Of a stretch of 44,120 nucleotides of DNA, positions 1-8,498 are shown in pieces. The stretch's first letter is position 1. The number at the start of each line of letters is the position of its first letter. The stretch comes from Flavobacteriales bacterium (GTDB taxonomy: Bacteria > Bacteroidota > Bacteroidia > Flavobacteriales_F > PHOS-HE28). Both the position numbers and the translations under genes were made by a program. The stretch is from NCBI GenBank assembly GCA_020437805.1, contig JAGQVV010000001.1:1-44120 (forward strand). The letters are read 5' to 3'. The notes under the pieces were generated by a model, which saw only the letters and a program-made list of their open reading frames with translations, searched no databases and was not told the origin of the DNA.

Positions 1-165
1 GTGATCGGCGGTGCCTATGGGATGAACGATGCGGTGCGGAAGCGTGCCGATCTGGTATTGACCCTCTCGGCCATGGTGTTCCCGCACCAATTGGTCAGGG
101 TACTGTTCGCGGAGCAACTCTACCGCGCTACCACGATCCTGCAAGGAAGTCCCTACCATCATTGA
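1..165 (+). CDS. rlmH: RlmH, 23S rRNA (pseudouridine1915-N3)-methyltransferase, C-terminal part
   Basis: The window opens inside this gene; only the last 54 codons are present. The visible part starts with the glycine-rich VIGGAYG segment that forms part of the SAM-binding trefoil knot. It continues through the [14 protein letters not shown] and EQLYRA segments and ends in the family's typical GSPYHH tail. RlmH (SPOUT superfamily) methylates pseudouridine 1915 in helix 69 of 23S rRNA. The gene is convergent with the methyltransferase gene that follows, with only about 20 bases between stop codons. It is a housekeeping gene marking the left border of the glycan locus. The identification is strong because the C-terminal tail is highly conserved. 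Confidence 0.93.
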   Translation: MIGGAYGMNDAVRKRADLVLTLSAMVFPHQLVRVLFAEQLYRATTILQGSPYHH

Positions 166-185
166 AGGAACGGTGATGGTCGATA

Positions 186-926
186 TCACCTCTCCTCGGA
201 CACGGCGATGATCGACGTGCCCCGCCATGTTGCCGGTAACAGCTTGTATTCCAGATGGAACAAGGCCCCCAGCATGGCATGTATCCAACTCGAAGGGCCT
301 TTGGCCGGAACACTGAAATACGGTCGGCGAGCACCCGATAATCGGAGTTGCAATGCTGCGGCCGGGTACAGGGCATGGAAGAAATACCCTCCGCTCCAGG
401 TCCGCACCCCCTCGGGATCCATGTGCGCTTGCAATGTCGCGAGGTCGTACCGGCGGAAGTGACCATTGAACCGGTCGAAGTTGCTGAACAGTTCCTGGCG
501 CGCGGGCACTGTGCAGATCACGTGGCGCGCGGCCGGGAATTTGATGCGGATCGCGCTAAGGAACCCCTTGGGGTCCTCGATGTGCTCGATCACATCCAAC
601 AACAGGATCGTACGCACCGTTGCGGCGAAGCCATCATCCATCATCATCGCGTCCGCACCGGTCGTTACATGGTCCTTCATATCGTCCAAGGCATCCACCA
701 CGGCAAGTTCAACTCCGGTGGCATCGATCCCTCGGCCACGCAGATCGGCCACCACGAGGCCTTTGCCACAGCCTATCTCCAGAACGGGACCTTTAGCGCC
801 TGAGGAGCGCAGGACATCGGCGATCACCTGATAACGGCAACGGTTCCAATAATGACGTTCCACCCCAACAGGGTAGATGGCCTCGAAATGCTCCTTGTTG
901 AAGGCGGTGTCCTGTTGCTCGGTCAC
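186..926 (-). CDS. Class I SAM-dependent methyltransferase (glycan locus)
   Basis: A 246-residue protein with a Rossmann-type SAM-binding site: motif I reads VLEIGCGKG at about residues 48-56, followed by the acidic end of strand 2 (GVELA) and a motif with LLLDVIEHIEDP, typical of the Methyltransf_23/11 group. The start codon is GTG and overlaps the TGA of the upstream glycosyltransferase (GTGA arrangement), so the two are translationally coupled. The substrate is not visible; in this context it is probably a lipid-linked sugar or a glycan precursor. The C-terminal third carries hydrophobic and aromatic stretches (FFHALYPAAALQ) that could contact the membrane. The family call is firm, the role is inferred from the neighbours. 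Confidence 0.85.
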   Translation of the reverse strand: MTEQQDTAFNKEHFEAIYPVGVERHYWNRCRYQVIADVLRSSGAKGPVLEIGCGKGLVVADLRGRGIDATGVELAVVDALDDMKDHVTTGADAMMMDDGFAATVRTILLLDVIEHIEDPKGFLSAIRIKFPAARHVICTVPARQELFSNFDRFNGHFRRYDLATLQAHMDPEGVRTWSGGYFFHALYPAAALQLRLSGARRPYFSVPAKGPSSWIHAMLGALFHLEYKLLPATWRGTSIIAVSEER

Positions 927-1879
927 GTTGTGGTGGTCGTCTCAATGATGTAACGGGGCCGATGCTTCACCTCCTTGTAGATCTTGCCGATGTACTCCCC
1001 GATCACCCCAAGGCTGATCATGTTCAAGGCCGAGAAGGCGATCACCAATAGGGAAAGGCTTGCCCACCCTTCGATCGGATCACCGGACAGGGCCGCGTAC
1101 AACACCCAGCAACCCACCAGGATGGCGAGCACGAATATGACAAGCCCGGTGTAGAAGACGAACTTCAGCGGTGCGGTGCTGAACGATGTGATCCCCTGCC
1201 ACGCCAAGCTGAGCAGCTTACGGTATGGGTATTTCGATTCACCGGCGTGCCGTTCCTTGCGCACGAAGTGGACCTCCGCTGAGGGGTAACCGATCAATGG
1301 GAAGAGCCCGCGCAGGTATATGTTCGCCTCGCCGAACCGCTCCAGGTCGGCTATCACGCCGGAATCAGCGCTGCGAAAATCGGCGTGTCCGCGTACGGTG
1401 CGGTCGTTCATCAAGCGCATGATCCGATAGAACATGGCGGCCAGGATCCTCTTGGGCAATACATCCACCTGCCGGTCGAGCCTTACCCCGTATACCACGC
1501 GTTTGCCTTCGTGGTGATGTTGCATCATGGTGGTGAGCACGGATACATCGTCCTGCAGGTCGGCATCGATGGTCACAAGGATGTCGGCTTCGCGATGGTT
1601 CGAGAACAAGCCTGCGATCAAGGCGTTCGGATGACCGAAGTTGGCGCTGAGCTTGATCCCACGCACATTGCCGTGCGCCCGCGCCAATTCGCTGATCTCG
1701 GACCACGTCGTATCCCGGCTTCCATCGTCCACACAGCAGAGGTAGCTGTCGGTGGCTATCAGGCCCGCGGTTGCCATGCTATCCAACTCCCCAAGCAGGG
1801 TGTGCACGGTATGTGTGATCACGCCGGCCTCATTGTAGCATGGCAGTACAACGCAAAGTTTGAACGGGGGGCGTTCCAT
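923..1879 (-). CDS. GT2 glycosyltransferase, GtrB/DPM1-like, with two C-terminal membrane helices
   Basis: A 318-residue protein. The N-terminal GT-A domain shows VVLPCYNEAG near residue 10, VDDGSRD near 50 and the metal-binding IDADLQDD near 104. The C-terminal part has two strongly hydrophobic helices (about 235-260 and 275-300), as in GtrB-type bactoprenol-phosphate glycosyltransferases, ArnC and dolichol-phosphate mannose synthases. Such enzymes move a sugar from a nucleotide donor to undecaprenyl phosphate on the inner leaflet, giving the donor used by GT-C enzymes such as the one at 3158. The frame is open upstream to 2227, but that extension lacks family similarity and overlaps the divergent gene, so the ATG at 1879 is preferred. 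It overlaps the downstream methyltransferase by 4 bases. Confidence 0.88.
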   Translation of the reverse strand: MERPPFKLCVVLPCYNEAGVITHTVHTLLGELDSMATAGLIATDSYLCCVDDGSRDTTWSEISELARAHGNVRGIKLSANFGHPNALIAGLFSNHREADILVTIDADLQDDVSVLTTMMQHHHEGKRVVYGVRLDRQVDVLPKRILAAMFYRIMRLMNDRTVRGHADFRSADSGVIADLERFGEANIYLRGLFPLIGYPSAEVHFVRKERHAGESKYPYRKLLSLAWQGITSFSTAPLKFVFYTGLVIFVLAILVGCWVLYAALSGDPIEGWASLSLLVIAFSALNMISLGVIGEYIGKIYKEVKHRPRYIIETTTTT

Positions 1880-2103
1880 GGGTGCTTTCGATGCGCGAAG
1901 ATCGGCGCTCAATGTAGTACCCGCGGCTGGATCGGAGTACGACCAGCAGGGGGGTGGGGCCAATGAGAAGGGTCGGAACGGCGACTTCGGGCTCCGTGTC
2001 GCACCTTGTTCCGCGGGTACATGACCTGCTGGCGGCGGCGCCCCGTTATCTTGGCCGATCCGTTCAACGAAAGGGCATTTCTTTGGTCCCCGAACATACA
2101 GGT

Positions 2104-3018
2104 ATGGCCGACCCGATACTTCGCTATTCGTTCCATCCAGTGGAACACTGCAATATGTGCGGTTCATCCGCCGATCGGCATAAGGTGCTGGGAAAGCGCC
2201 TGAATCGTTCCCAGGGAATCTTTCCACGAAGGAAGACAGGTGTCAGTACCACAGTGAAGCGCTGCACCGAATGCGACTTGATCTTCTCGGATCCGCAGCC
2301 TGTTCCCTTCGATCTTCAGGACCATTATGGTGTGCCTCCGGAAGCTTATTGGAAGGAGGAGTACTTCACGGTGTCAGAGGCATATTTCAGCATGGAGCTC
2401 GATCGTGCCAGCAAGCTGATGACGATCGAGCCGGGCATGAAGGCCTTGGACATCGGTGCCGGGTTGGGCAAATGCATGATCGCCTTGAGAAGAGCAGGGT
2501 TCGATGCGTACGGGTTCGAACCCTCGGTGCCGTTCAGGGACCGTGCCATAGATCGTATGGGAGTGGACCCGGAGCGCTTGCGATTGGGCGACATGGAGAC
2601 CATTACCTACGATAACGCACAATTCGATCTGATCACCTTCGGTGCGGTGCTCGAACATCTCTATGACCCATCGGCATCGATCGCGAAGGCCATGCAATGG
2701 TTGAAGCCCGGAGGGCTCATCCATGTGGAGGTTCCTTCGTCGCATTGGTTGATCAACCGGATCATCAACACGGCATACAGGGTGCAAGGATTGGATTACG
2801 TAGGGAATATCAGTCCGATGCACCCGCCTTTCCACTTGTACGAGTTCGGTCTCGATAGCTTCCTCGCGAATGGTCGCGCCTTGGGGTATGAGGTGGCCTT
2901 CCACCAGTATATCGTTTGCCAAACCTATATGCCGCGGATCCTGGACCCCTTCCTGAAATGGTACATGGCACGCACGGACCGGGGTATGCAATTGAGCATC
3001 TGGTTGAAGAAAGTATGA
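2104..3018 (+). CDS. Zinc-ribbon SAM-dependent methyltransferase
   Basis: A 304-residue protein. The N-terminus has two CxxC pairs (C16/C19 and C54/C57) that look like a zinc ribbon. Then comes a class I methyltransferase domain with motif I ALDIGAGLGK around residues 113-122 and the LEHLYDP motif after strand 4. This architecture is common for sugar or small-molecule methyltransferases in bacterial surface-glycan loci. It is divergent from the GT2 gene at 1879. The frame is open back to 1954, but the homologous part begins at about the ATG at 2104, so this start is used. The substrate is unknown. Confidence 0.85.
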   Translation: MADPILRYSFHPVEHCNMCGSSADRHKVLGKRLNRSQGIFPRRKTGVSTTVKRCTECDLIFSDPQPVPFDLQDHYGVPPEAYWKEEYFTVSEAYFSMELDRASKLMTIEPGMKALDIGAGLGKCMIALRRAGFDAYGFEPSVPFRDRAIDRMGVDPERLRLGDMETITYDNAQFDLITFGAVLEHLYDPSASIAKAMQWLKPGGLIHVEVPSSHWLINRIINTAYRVQGLDYVGNISPMHPPFHLYEFGLDSFLANGRALGYEVAFHQYIVCQTYMPRILDPFLKWYMARTDRGMQLSIWLKKV

Positions 3019-3157
3019 ATTGGCCCTCACGTTGTGGTGGTAGGAGGGGCAACCAAGGGCCATGTTGCCCGTTCCTTTCTCAGGATCGGGACCCAGGTGC
3101 TTCCTTGGACGGCGATCGAGGGTCAGCAAGGCGTACCGGGATGGAAAAGAACACGGC

Positions 3158-4591
3158 ATGGGAACAATGATGGAACGAGGGCTTCGCATGTTGTCCTCTC
3201 AACGGGCATTTCAGGTGTTATTGGTGCTCAATGTCCTGATGGTCTTTTTCCTGATGTGGTCCACGCGTGGTGTGGTGCTCTCGGATACGTGGTCCTATGT
3301 GGGGCTGGCCGAGGGGATCCTGCACGGTGAGTACAGTATGTGGTGGCCTTTGGAAGCGGATTATCCGGATACGTTCCGCACACCGGGGTTTCCGCTGATG
3401 ATAGCGGTGGTGATGTTCATTTTCGGTACGTGGAAGGCCATGGTCTGGGTGAATTTCGCGCTCTATTGGGTGGCGTTGTACCTCACCCTACGGACCATCG
3501 AACGATACGATGCAAGGCCCTTGACGCGGAATCTCTTCCTCTTGTTGCTGCTTCCCATGATCAACGTGCCTTACTACGTCAATCAGGTGTACACGGAGAT
3601 CCCGACGCTGGTGGCGATAAGCCTTTTCCTCTTTGTCGTTATGCGACCGGGGAAGTGGACCGTCGGTGGTTCGGCCGCACTCGGCCTGTTGCTCGGCTTC
3701 TTGTTCCAGTGCAAACCGGTGTTCCTGATCTTTCCACCGTTGTTCGCCGCTGCCGCCTATTTCTTGGACCGGAGGAACTTCGATGTTCGAGGGCAGCTGG
3801 TGATGCTCTTCACCTTCGTTGTGACCTTGTTACCATACGGCCTCTGGAACCTCCGGAACCACGGTGTCTTCAAAGTGACCCAGTTGGAAGGCGGGGGGGG
3901 GTACATGCACTTTTCGTATTGGTGTGGTAAGATGCCCGGTTATACGGATCACATCTCCTTGGGGAATTTCACCGGTGATGAGATCATCCGTTTCACCCCT
4001 GAGGACTCCGTTCCGAAGCACATCGCGGCCTTCGAAGAGGAATGGGCGGGGATCAAGGCGCGTATCGATCCGCTGCTTACGGCGAAGGATAGCCTGATGG
4101 TCGCATCTCGGGCGGACATGCCATACATCCCGCATATGACCTTCAACTCGGAGTTCACCTTGTTGCGTGAGAAGATCCTGCAAAGACAAGGGCTGGAGCA
4201 CATGTGGAACGACCCTTGGTACACCTTGGCCTACAAGTCGTACTCTGCGGTGAGGCTTTGGGTCATCGGTATCCAGCGGGGTGATTTCCAGCGGGCTTCG
4301 ATGGCCGGTAAGGTGCAAATGCTCTATGCTACCGGGATCACCGGGCTCGTGTTCCTGATGTCACTGTTCCTGACCCCACTGGCCTATAAGCGAGGGAGGC
4401 TTTCCTGGGCTGGCACATGGCCCTTGGTGTTCGCCATGGTCTACGTGGGCTTCTTCCACCTCCCGTTCACCATACAAGCCCGCTATACGACTTGTGTGCG
4501 CTTTGCCATGCTGGCGTTATTGGCCATGGCTATCGTGGGTCTGATCCAAGGACGGGCCACGACGGACAGGGTCGATGCCAAGCGGCCTTGA
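3158..4591 (+). CDS. GT39/PMT-like multispan glycosyltransferase
   Basis: About 477 residues with some ten hydrophobic helices. The first extracytoplasmic loop has an acidic motif (LSDTWSYVGLAEG, about residues 30-45) followed by FRTPGFPL. This pattern is typical of GT-C enzymes of the ArnT/PMT/GT39 type, which use polyprenyl-phosphate sugars and act on the periplasmic side. The GtrB-like enzyme at 923 could supply such a donor. The frame is open to 3062, but the upstream part is not hydrophobic or conserved in look; ATGs at 3158, 3167 and 3170 are all plausible. Nine consecutive G bases at 3893-3901 encode a glycine run and could slip (see findings). Family call moderately sure, acceptor unknown. 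Confidence 0.75.
   Translation: MGTMMERGLRMLSSQRAFQVLLVLNVLMVFFLMWSTRGVVLSDTWSYVGLAEGILHGEYSMWWPLEADYPDTFRTPGFPLMIAVVMFIFGTWKAMVWVNFALYWVALYLTLRTIERYDARPLTRNLFLLLLLPMINVPYYVNQVYTEIPTLVAISLFLFVVMRPGKWTVGGSAALGLLLGFLFQCKPVFLIFPPLFAAAAYFLDRRNFDVRGQLVMLFTFVVTLLPYGLWNLRNHGVFKVTQLEGGGGYMHFSYWCGKMPGYTDHISLGNFTGDEIIRFTPEDSVPKHIAAFEEEWAGIKARIDPLLTAKDSLMVASRADMPYIPHMTFNSEFTLLREKILQRQGLEHMWNDPWYTLAYKSYSAVRLWVIGIQRGDFQRASMAGKVQMLYATGITGLVFLMSLFLTPLAYKRGRLSWAGTWPLVFAMVYVGFFHLPFTIQARYTTCVRFAMLALLAMAIVGLIQGRATTDRVDAKRP
3893..3901 (+). repeat. Homopolymeric G9 tract inside the GT39-like gene
   Basis: Nine consecutive G bases lie in the reading frame of the multispan glycosyltransferase and encode part of a GGGG run. 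One extra G leads to a TAA within about 13 codons. Loss of one G keeps a shifted frame open for about 65 codons before a stop. Such tracts are known slippage sites in phase-variable surface-glycan genes of other bacteria; here that role is only inferred. Confidence 0.6.
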
Positions 4592-4636
4592 GTAAGGTGG
4601 GCTGCACATGCTCAAGTAGGAAGATGCGAGGAGGTC

Positions 4637-4644
4637 TAGATTTG
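4637..4644 (+). promoter_or_regulatory. Candidate -7 promoter element (TAGATTTG)
   Basis: This is a full match to the Bacteroidota -7 consensus TAnnTTTG, in the 88-base gap between the GT39-like gene and the unassigned membrane protein starting at 4680. The implied leader is roughly 30 bases. No clear -33 TTG was found at the right distance. Confidence 0.4.
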
Positions 4645-4679
4645 GGCTTGCGGACATTGAACAGCGAACGAGGCGCTCC

Positions 4680-6182
4680 ATGATCCCTTTGTTCTATATG
4701 CACTACCATGGTGATGTATCCATCGCCTATTGGGAGTATACCCTAGCGGTGGTGTACATCGTGGTGCTTTACTTGAATTTCGCCCGGAAGAAGAACCTGA
4801 TGATCAAGAAGGCCCCGGAATACAAGTATTACCTCTGGGGCTTCCTTGCCAAGATCTTCGCCGGTCTCGTCTTCAGCCTCATCTATTTCTATTACTACGA
4901 GGGTGGGGATACCACGGCGTTCTTCTATTCCGCAGTGGCGATGCGGAATATGGCGGTCACCGAACCGCTGGAGTACCTCTCGCAGATGTTCGGGGACAAT
5001 ACCATGGAAGCGTGGTCCAGGTACACGTTGGACACGGCGCGCCCCTATCAATATGTCTTTCTGGACGATCGCACGTTCGTGGTGCTGCAAGTGACCAGTA
5101 TACTGGCGATCCTGACCTTCAAGAGCTATCTCATCACAACGCTCATCATCGCCAGCATCTCCTTCTACGGGATCTGGGCATGCTACCGAACGTTCGTGAG
5201 CTACTATCCCCAATTGATGGACAAACTGGCGATCGCCTGCCTGTTCATGCCCTCTGCGGTGTTCTGGGGCTCGGCCATCCTCAAGGACACCTTCAGTTTC
5301 AGCGCGGTCTGCTTCTGGGTCCATGCGGTGGACGAGATCTTCTACAAGCGAAGAAAGGTGTTCAATAAGAGCGTCGTGCTTGTGCTCAGCGCCTTCATCA
5401 TGCTCATGGTGAAACCTTACATCTTCATGGTGATGTTCCCGGCCACGTTGCTTTGGTTGCTGTACTTCCGTGTGGTCAGGATCCGGAACATGATGGTGAA
5501 GTTCGTTCTGGTCCCCTTGGCCGGTGTATCGCTTGTGGCGTTGTCCATATTCGTGCTGACAAGGATGGAGGACATGCTCGACAAGTTCGCGTTGGATGGT
5601 GCGTTGGAAACGATCCAAACAACCCAGCAGGATATGGTGCGAACGGAGTCCTACGGGTCGAACTCCTTCGATGTCGGTGAATTCGATGGTACCTGGTTGA
5701 GCGTACTCTCCAAATTCCCGGTGGCCACCAACGCAGCCCTTTTCCGTCCTTATCTGTGGGAATCGCGAACGGCGGTGATCATGATGAGCGGGTTGGAGAA
5801 CTTCTGGGTGCTTGGGCTATCGGTCTATGCGCTGTTCAGGGCGGGGCCACGCTTCTTCCTTCGCAGTCTGGTCGGTGTGCCGCTCCTGCTCATGTCCATG
5901 ACCTTTGCGCTCTTGTTCGCCTTCACGGTAGGGGTCACCACCCCGAACTTCGGGGCCTTGGTCCGGTTCAAGATCCCAATGATCCCGTTCTACATCAGTT
6001 CCCTGTACATCATCATCTACCTCGCCAAGCTGAAGCGAAAGCGGGAGAACCAAGGGTTGAGGTTCACGTTGGACGACCTGCGCATGGGAACGGCTCATTT
6101 GGAGGATGATACGACCGTCCGAAAGAAGAAGTATGCGGCGGGGCGGGCGGCGGCACGCGGGAGCGGTCTTCAGCCTGCTTAG
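4680..6182 (+). CDS. Multispan membrane protein of the glycan locus, possible polymerase or ligase
   Basis: A 500-residue protein with about ten or more hydrophobic helices and a basic, probably cytoplasmic tail (KRKREN, RKKKYAAGRAAARG). I do not recognise a catalytic signature. Features that stand out are a charged extracytoplasmic segment after helix 2 (YYYEGGDTTAFFYS), the FMPSAVFWGSAILKDTFSFS segment near residue 200 and a large soluble loop around 300-360. Its length, topology and position among glycosyltransferases fit a Wzy-type polymerase or O-antigen ligase, which are known for poor sequence conservation. That assignment is an inference from context only. A promoter-like element at 4637 lies just upstream. 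Confidence 0.72.
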   Translation: MIPLFYMHYHGDVSIAYWEYTLAVVYIVVLYLNFARKKNLMIKKAPEYKYYLWGFLAKIFAGLVFSLIYFYYYEGGDTTAFFYSAVAMRNMAVTEPLEYLSQMFGDNTMEAWSRYTLDTARPYQYVFLDDRTFVVLQVTSILAILTFKSYLITTLIIASISFYGIWACYRTFVSYYPQLMDKLAIACLFMPSAVFWGSAILKDTFSFSAVCFWVHAVDEIFYKRRKVFNKSVVLVLSAFIMLMVKPYIFMVMFPATLLWLLYFRVVRIRNMMVKFVLVPLAGVSLVALSIFVLTRMEDMLDKFALDGALETIQTTQQDMVRTESYGSNSFDVGEFDGTWLSVLSKFPVATNAALFRPYLWESRTAVIMMSGLENFWVLGLSVYALFRAGPRFFLRSLVGVPLLLMSMTFALLFAFTVGVTTPNFGALVRFKIPMIPFYISSLYIIIYLAKLKRKRENQGLRFTLDDLRMGTAHLEDDTTVRKKKYAAGRAAARGSGLQPA

Positions 6183-6246
6183 ACCATGTTACTGTGCACT
6201 CCCATGCTGAACCCAGTGTGATCGATCGACGAATGGTATCTGCGGA

Positions 6247-7452
6247 ATGAAGGGAGCGCGAAATATCCTTGTGCTGACCTACTGGAGCTACTCCGATGCG
6301 CTGATCCAAGCGTATACGCTCCCGTACCTGCGGATCATGTTGCGTGTTCTTCCACCGGGCAGCAAGGTCCATTTGGTCACATTGGAGAAACAGCTGGTGG
6401 CAAGGACCGACGTATCGGTGGACCAGGGCATTACCGTTCACCAAAGGCAATACCGACCATTCGGTGCACGAGGGCTCGGAATGATCCTTGGACTTCTGGT
6501 ACACTTGCTCCGTGTGGTCCGCAAGGAGCGCATCGATACCATACACGCATGGTGCACCCCCGCCGGGATGATCGGTTACATGCTGTCCTTGATCACCGGG
6601 AAACCGCTGATCATCGATAGCTACGAACCACACGCCGAGGCCATGGTGGAGAACGGAACATGGTCGCGTAGCGGGATCGCCTTCCGCGTGTTGTTCCGAT
6701 TCGAGCGTTTACAAAGCCATCGAGCGCGGGTGTTGATCGCGGCGTCCCGTGGCATGGAGGATTACGCACACCGGAAATATGGGGTACGGGGAAAACCGTT
6801 CTTCGTGAAACCGGCCTGTGTGGACCTCGATCTTTTTTCAATGGAGAAGGTCGGGAACAGGGCGCTCGCGGAACAACTCGGCTTGGATGGTAAGCTCATT
6901 GCGGTATACGCGGGTAAATTCGGAGGGATCTATTGGGACCAGGAAGTTTTCGATCTGCTCAGGGTGGCCCAAGGGTTTTGGGGCGATCGCTTCCATGTCT
7001 TGATCCTCACCGGCCATGAACGGAAAGAACTGGATCGATACATCCGGACCGCGGGCCTGGATCCGGCGATGCTGACAGTGATGAAGGTGCCCCACGCGGC
7101 CATACCTGAACATGTGGGCTTGGCGGATTTCGCCTTGACCCCCGTGCGACCGGTGCCTACCAAACGCTACTGCACCCCGGTGAAGGATGGGGAGTATTGG
7201 GCCTTGGGCCTGCCGGTCATGATCACACCCGGTATCTCCGACGACTCGGACATCATTGAGGCGGAGCGGATAGGCTGCATCATCCGCTCCGCCGATACAA
7301 AGGCGTACGAGGAGGCCGTGCGGGAAATGGATCTGCTGCTGAACAGCGGAACGCGCGAGGTCCTGCGGTCGCGCATAAGGGCCGTAGCCGAAAAGTATCG
7401 CCACCTTCGCATTGCGGAAGAAGTCTACAAAGAGCTCTATGGCACAGCGTGA
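6247..7452 (+). CDS. Glycosyltransferase family 4
   Basis: A 401-residue GT-B fold protein. The N-terminal half has the IHAWCTPAGMIGY segment and DSYEPHAE near residues 120-140. The C-terminal half starts with a typical IAVYAGKFGG strand near 220 and carries a late acidic/PVKDGEYWALGLPVM region near 310-330, where GT4 enzymes hold the nucleotide-sugar donor. It probably adds one sugar to the lipid-linked glycan on the cytoplasmic face. Its last 14 bases overlap the start of galE, so the two are probably cotranscribed. The sugar and linkage cannot be told. Confidence 0.85.
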   Translation: MKGARNILVLTYWSYSDALIQAYTLPYLRIMLRVLPPGSKVHLVTLEKQLVARTDVSVDQGITVHQRQYRPFGARGLGMILGLLVHLLRVVRKERIDTIHAWCTPAGMIGYMLSLITGKPLIIDSYEPHAEAMVENGTWSRSGIAFRVLFRFERLQSHRARVLIAASRGMEDYAHRKYGVRGKPFFVKPACVDLDLFSMEKVGNRALAEQLGLDGKLIAVYAGKFGGIYWDQEVFDLLRVAQGFWGDRFHVLILTGHERKELDRYIRTAGLDPAMLTVMKVPHAAIPEHVGLADFALTPVRPVPTKRYCTPVKDGEYWALGLPVMITPGISDDSDIIEAERIGCIIRSADTKAYEEAVREMDLLLNSGTREVLRSRIRAVAEKYRHLRIAEEVYKELYGTA

Positions 7453-8482
7453 AAGGATCCTGGTCACCGGTGGTGCAGGTTATATCGGTTCGCACACCAT
7501 CATCGAGTTGATCGAACGAATGGATTGCGATGTGGTCTCGGTGGACAACTTCGCGAACTCCGACCGCGCGACGTTCGATCGCATCGAGCGGATCACGGGG
7601 CGTCGGGTCTTCAATCACGATATGGACCTCTGCGATCAAGCCGCTGTTGACGGTCTCTTCGATAGTGAGGAAGGGATCACCGGAGTGATCCATTTCGCGG
7701 CGTTCAAATCGGTACCCGAATCGGTGTCGGACCCGCACAAATACTACCACAACAACATCGCTTCGCTGCTCACCGTGCTTCAGGCCTGTGTGCGCCATAA
7801 GGTGGGTCGCTTCATCTTCTCTTCTTCCTGTTCGGTCTATGGCAACATCGATCGGCTCCCGGTTTCCGAGGATACTCCGATGTCACCGGCGGAATCGCCC
7901 TATGGCTTCACCAAACAGATCGGTGAACGTATCCTGCAGGACTACGCCAGGACCCATCCTGAAATGCGGCTGATCGCCTTGCGCTATTTCAATCCGGTGG
8001 GTGCACATCACTCGGGGTTGATCGGGGAGGCGCCCATCAACTCCCCAAGCAGTCTGGTGCCTGTGATCACCATGACGGCAATAGGGAAGCGCTCCGAGGT
8101 CGTTGTCCATGGCGACGATTACGATACCCGTGATGGAACATGCATACGGGATTACGTGCATGTGTCGGATATCGCAGCGGCCCACGTCGCGGCGCTTGTC
8201 CATGCGAGCGGCGAAAAGATGACCTCCTCGCTCGCGATCTTCAACCTCGGGACCGGAGATGGCGTCAGTGTGCTTGAAGCGATCGCAGCATTCGAATCCG
8301 CCAGTGGTGTGGTCTTGAACCATCGTATCGGTCCTCGGCGGGAAGGGGATGTGGAAGCCATCTATTCAGACACCACCAGGGCGGAAAAGGAACTCAAATG
8401 GAAGGCCGAGCGCGGGTTGCGCGAGATGATGCGGTCGGCCTGGGTTTGGGAACAGAACAGTTCAGCGGAACAGGCCGGGTGA
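7439..8482 (+). CDS. galE: UDP-glucose 4-epimerase
   Basis: A 347-residue extended short-chain dehydrogenase. It has the NAD-binding GGAGYIG motif at residues 11-17, the SSSCSVYG segment with the catalytic serine region near 130-136, and the catalytic YGFTK with Y155 and K159. The NPVGAHHSGLIGE and RDYVHVSDIA segments are characteristic of GalE, so this call is more specific than general SDR. It interconverts UDP-glucose and UDP-galactose (possibly the N-acetyl forms) and would feed donor sugar to the locus. The start at 7439 overlaps the GT4 gene by 14 bases. The in-frame upstream extension to 7412 adds only basic residues before the Rossmann strand and is unlikely. Confidence 0.93.
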   Translation: MAQRERILVTGGAGYIGSHTIIELIERMDCDVVSVDNFANSDRATFDRIERITGRRVFNHDMDLCDQAAVDGLFDSEEGITGVIHFAAFKSVPESVSDPHKYYHNNIASLLTVLQACVRHKVGRFIFSSSCSVYGNIDRLPVSEDTPMSPAESPYGFTKQIGERILQDYARTHPEMRLIALRYFNPVGAHHSGLIGEAPINSPSSLVPVITMTAIGKRSEVVVHGDDYDTRDGTCIRDYVHVSDIAAAHVAALVHASGEKMTSSLAIFNLGTGDGVSVLEAIAAFESASGVVLNHRIGPRREGDVEAIYSDTTRAEKELKWKAERGLREMMRSAWVWEQNSSAEQAG

Positions 8483-8498
8483 ACAGGAACATGGGACG

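Noticed and set aside
172-190. GGTGAT/ATCACC hairpin between rlmH and the methyltransferase gene as a terminator
   Set aside because: The stem is only six pairs, overlaps a stop codon and has no T-run.
2513-2522. GGTTCGAACC, resembling a tRNA T-loop
   Set aside because: It lies within the reading frame of the zinc-ribbon methyltransferase, and no acceptor stem, anticodon arm or D-arm can be built around it.
2374-3189. Antisense open frame of 271 codons opposite the methyltransferase
   Set aside because: No family motifs, and the plus-strand frame has clear SAM-binding and CxxC motifs.
4743-5618. Long antisense open frame (291 codons) opposite the membrane protein
   Set aside because: Rich in His, Glu, Asp and Gln as expected for the reverse of hydrophobic codons; it is a shadow of the real gene.
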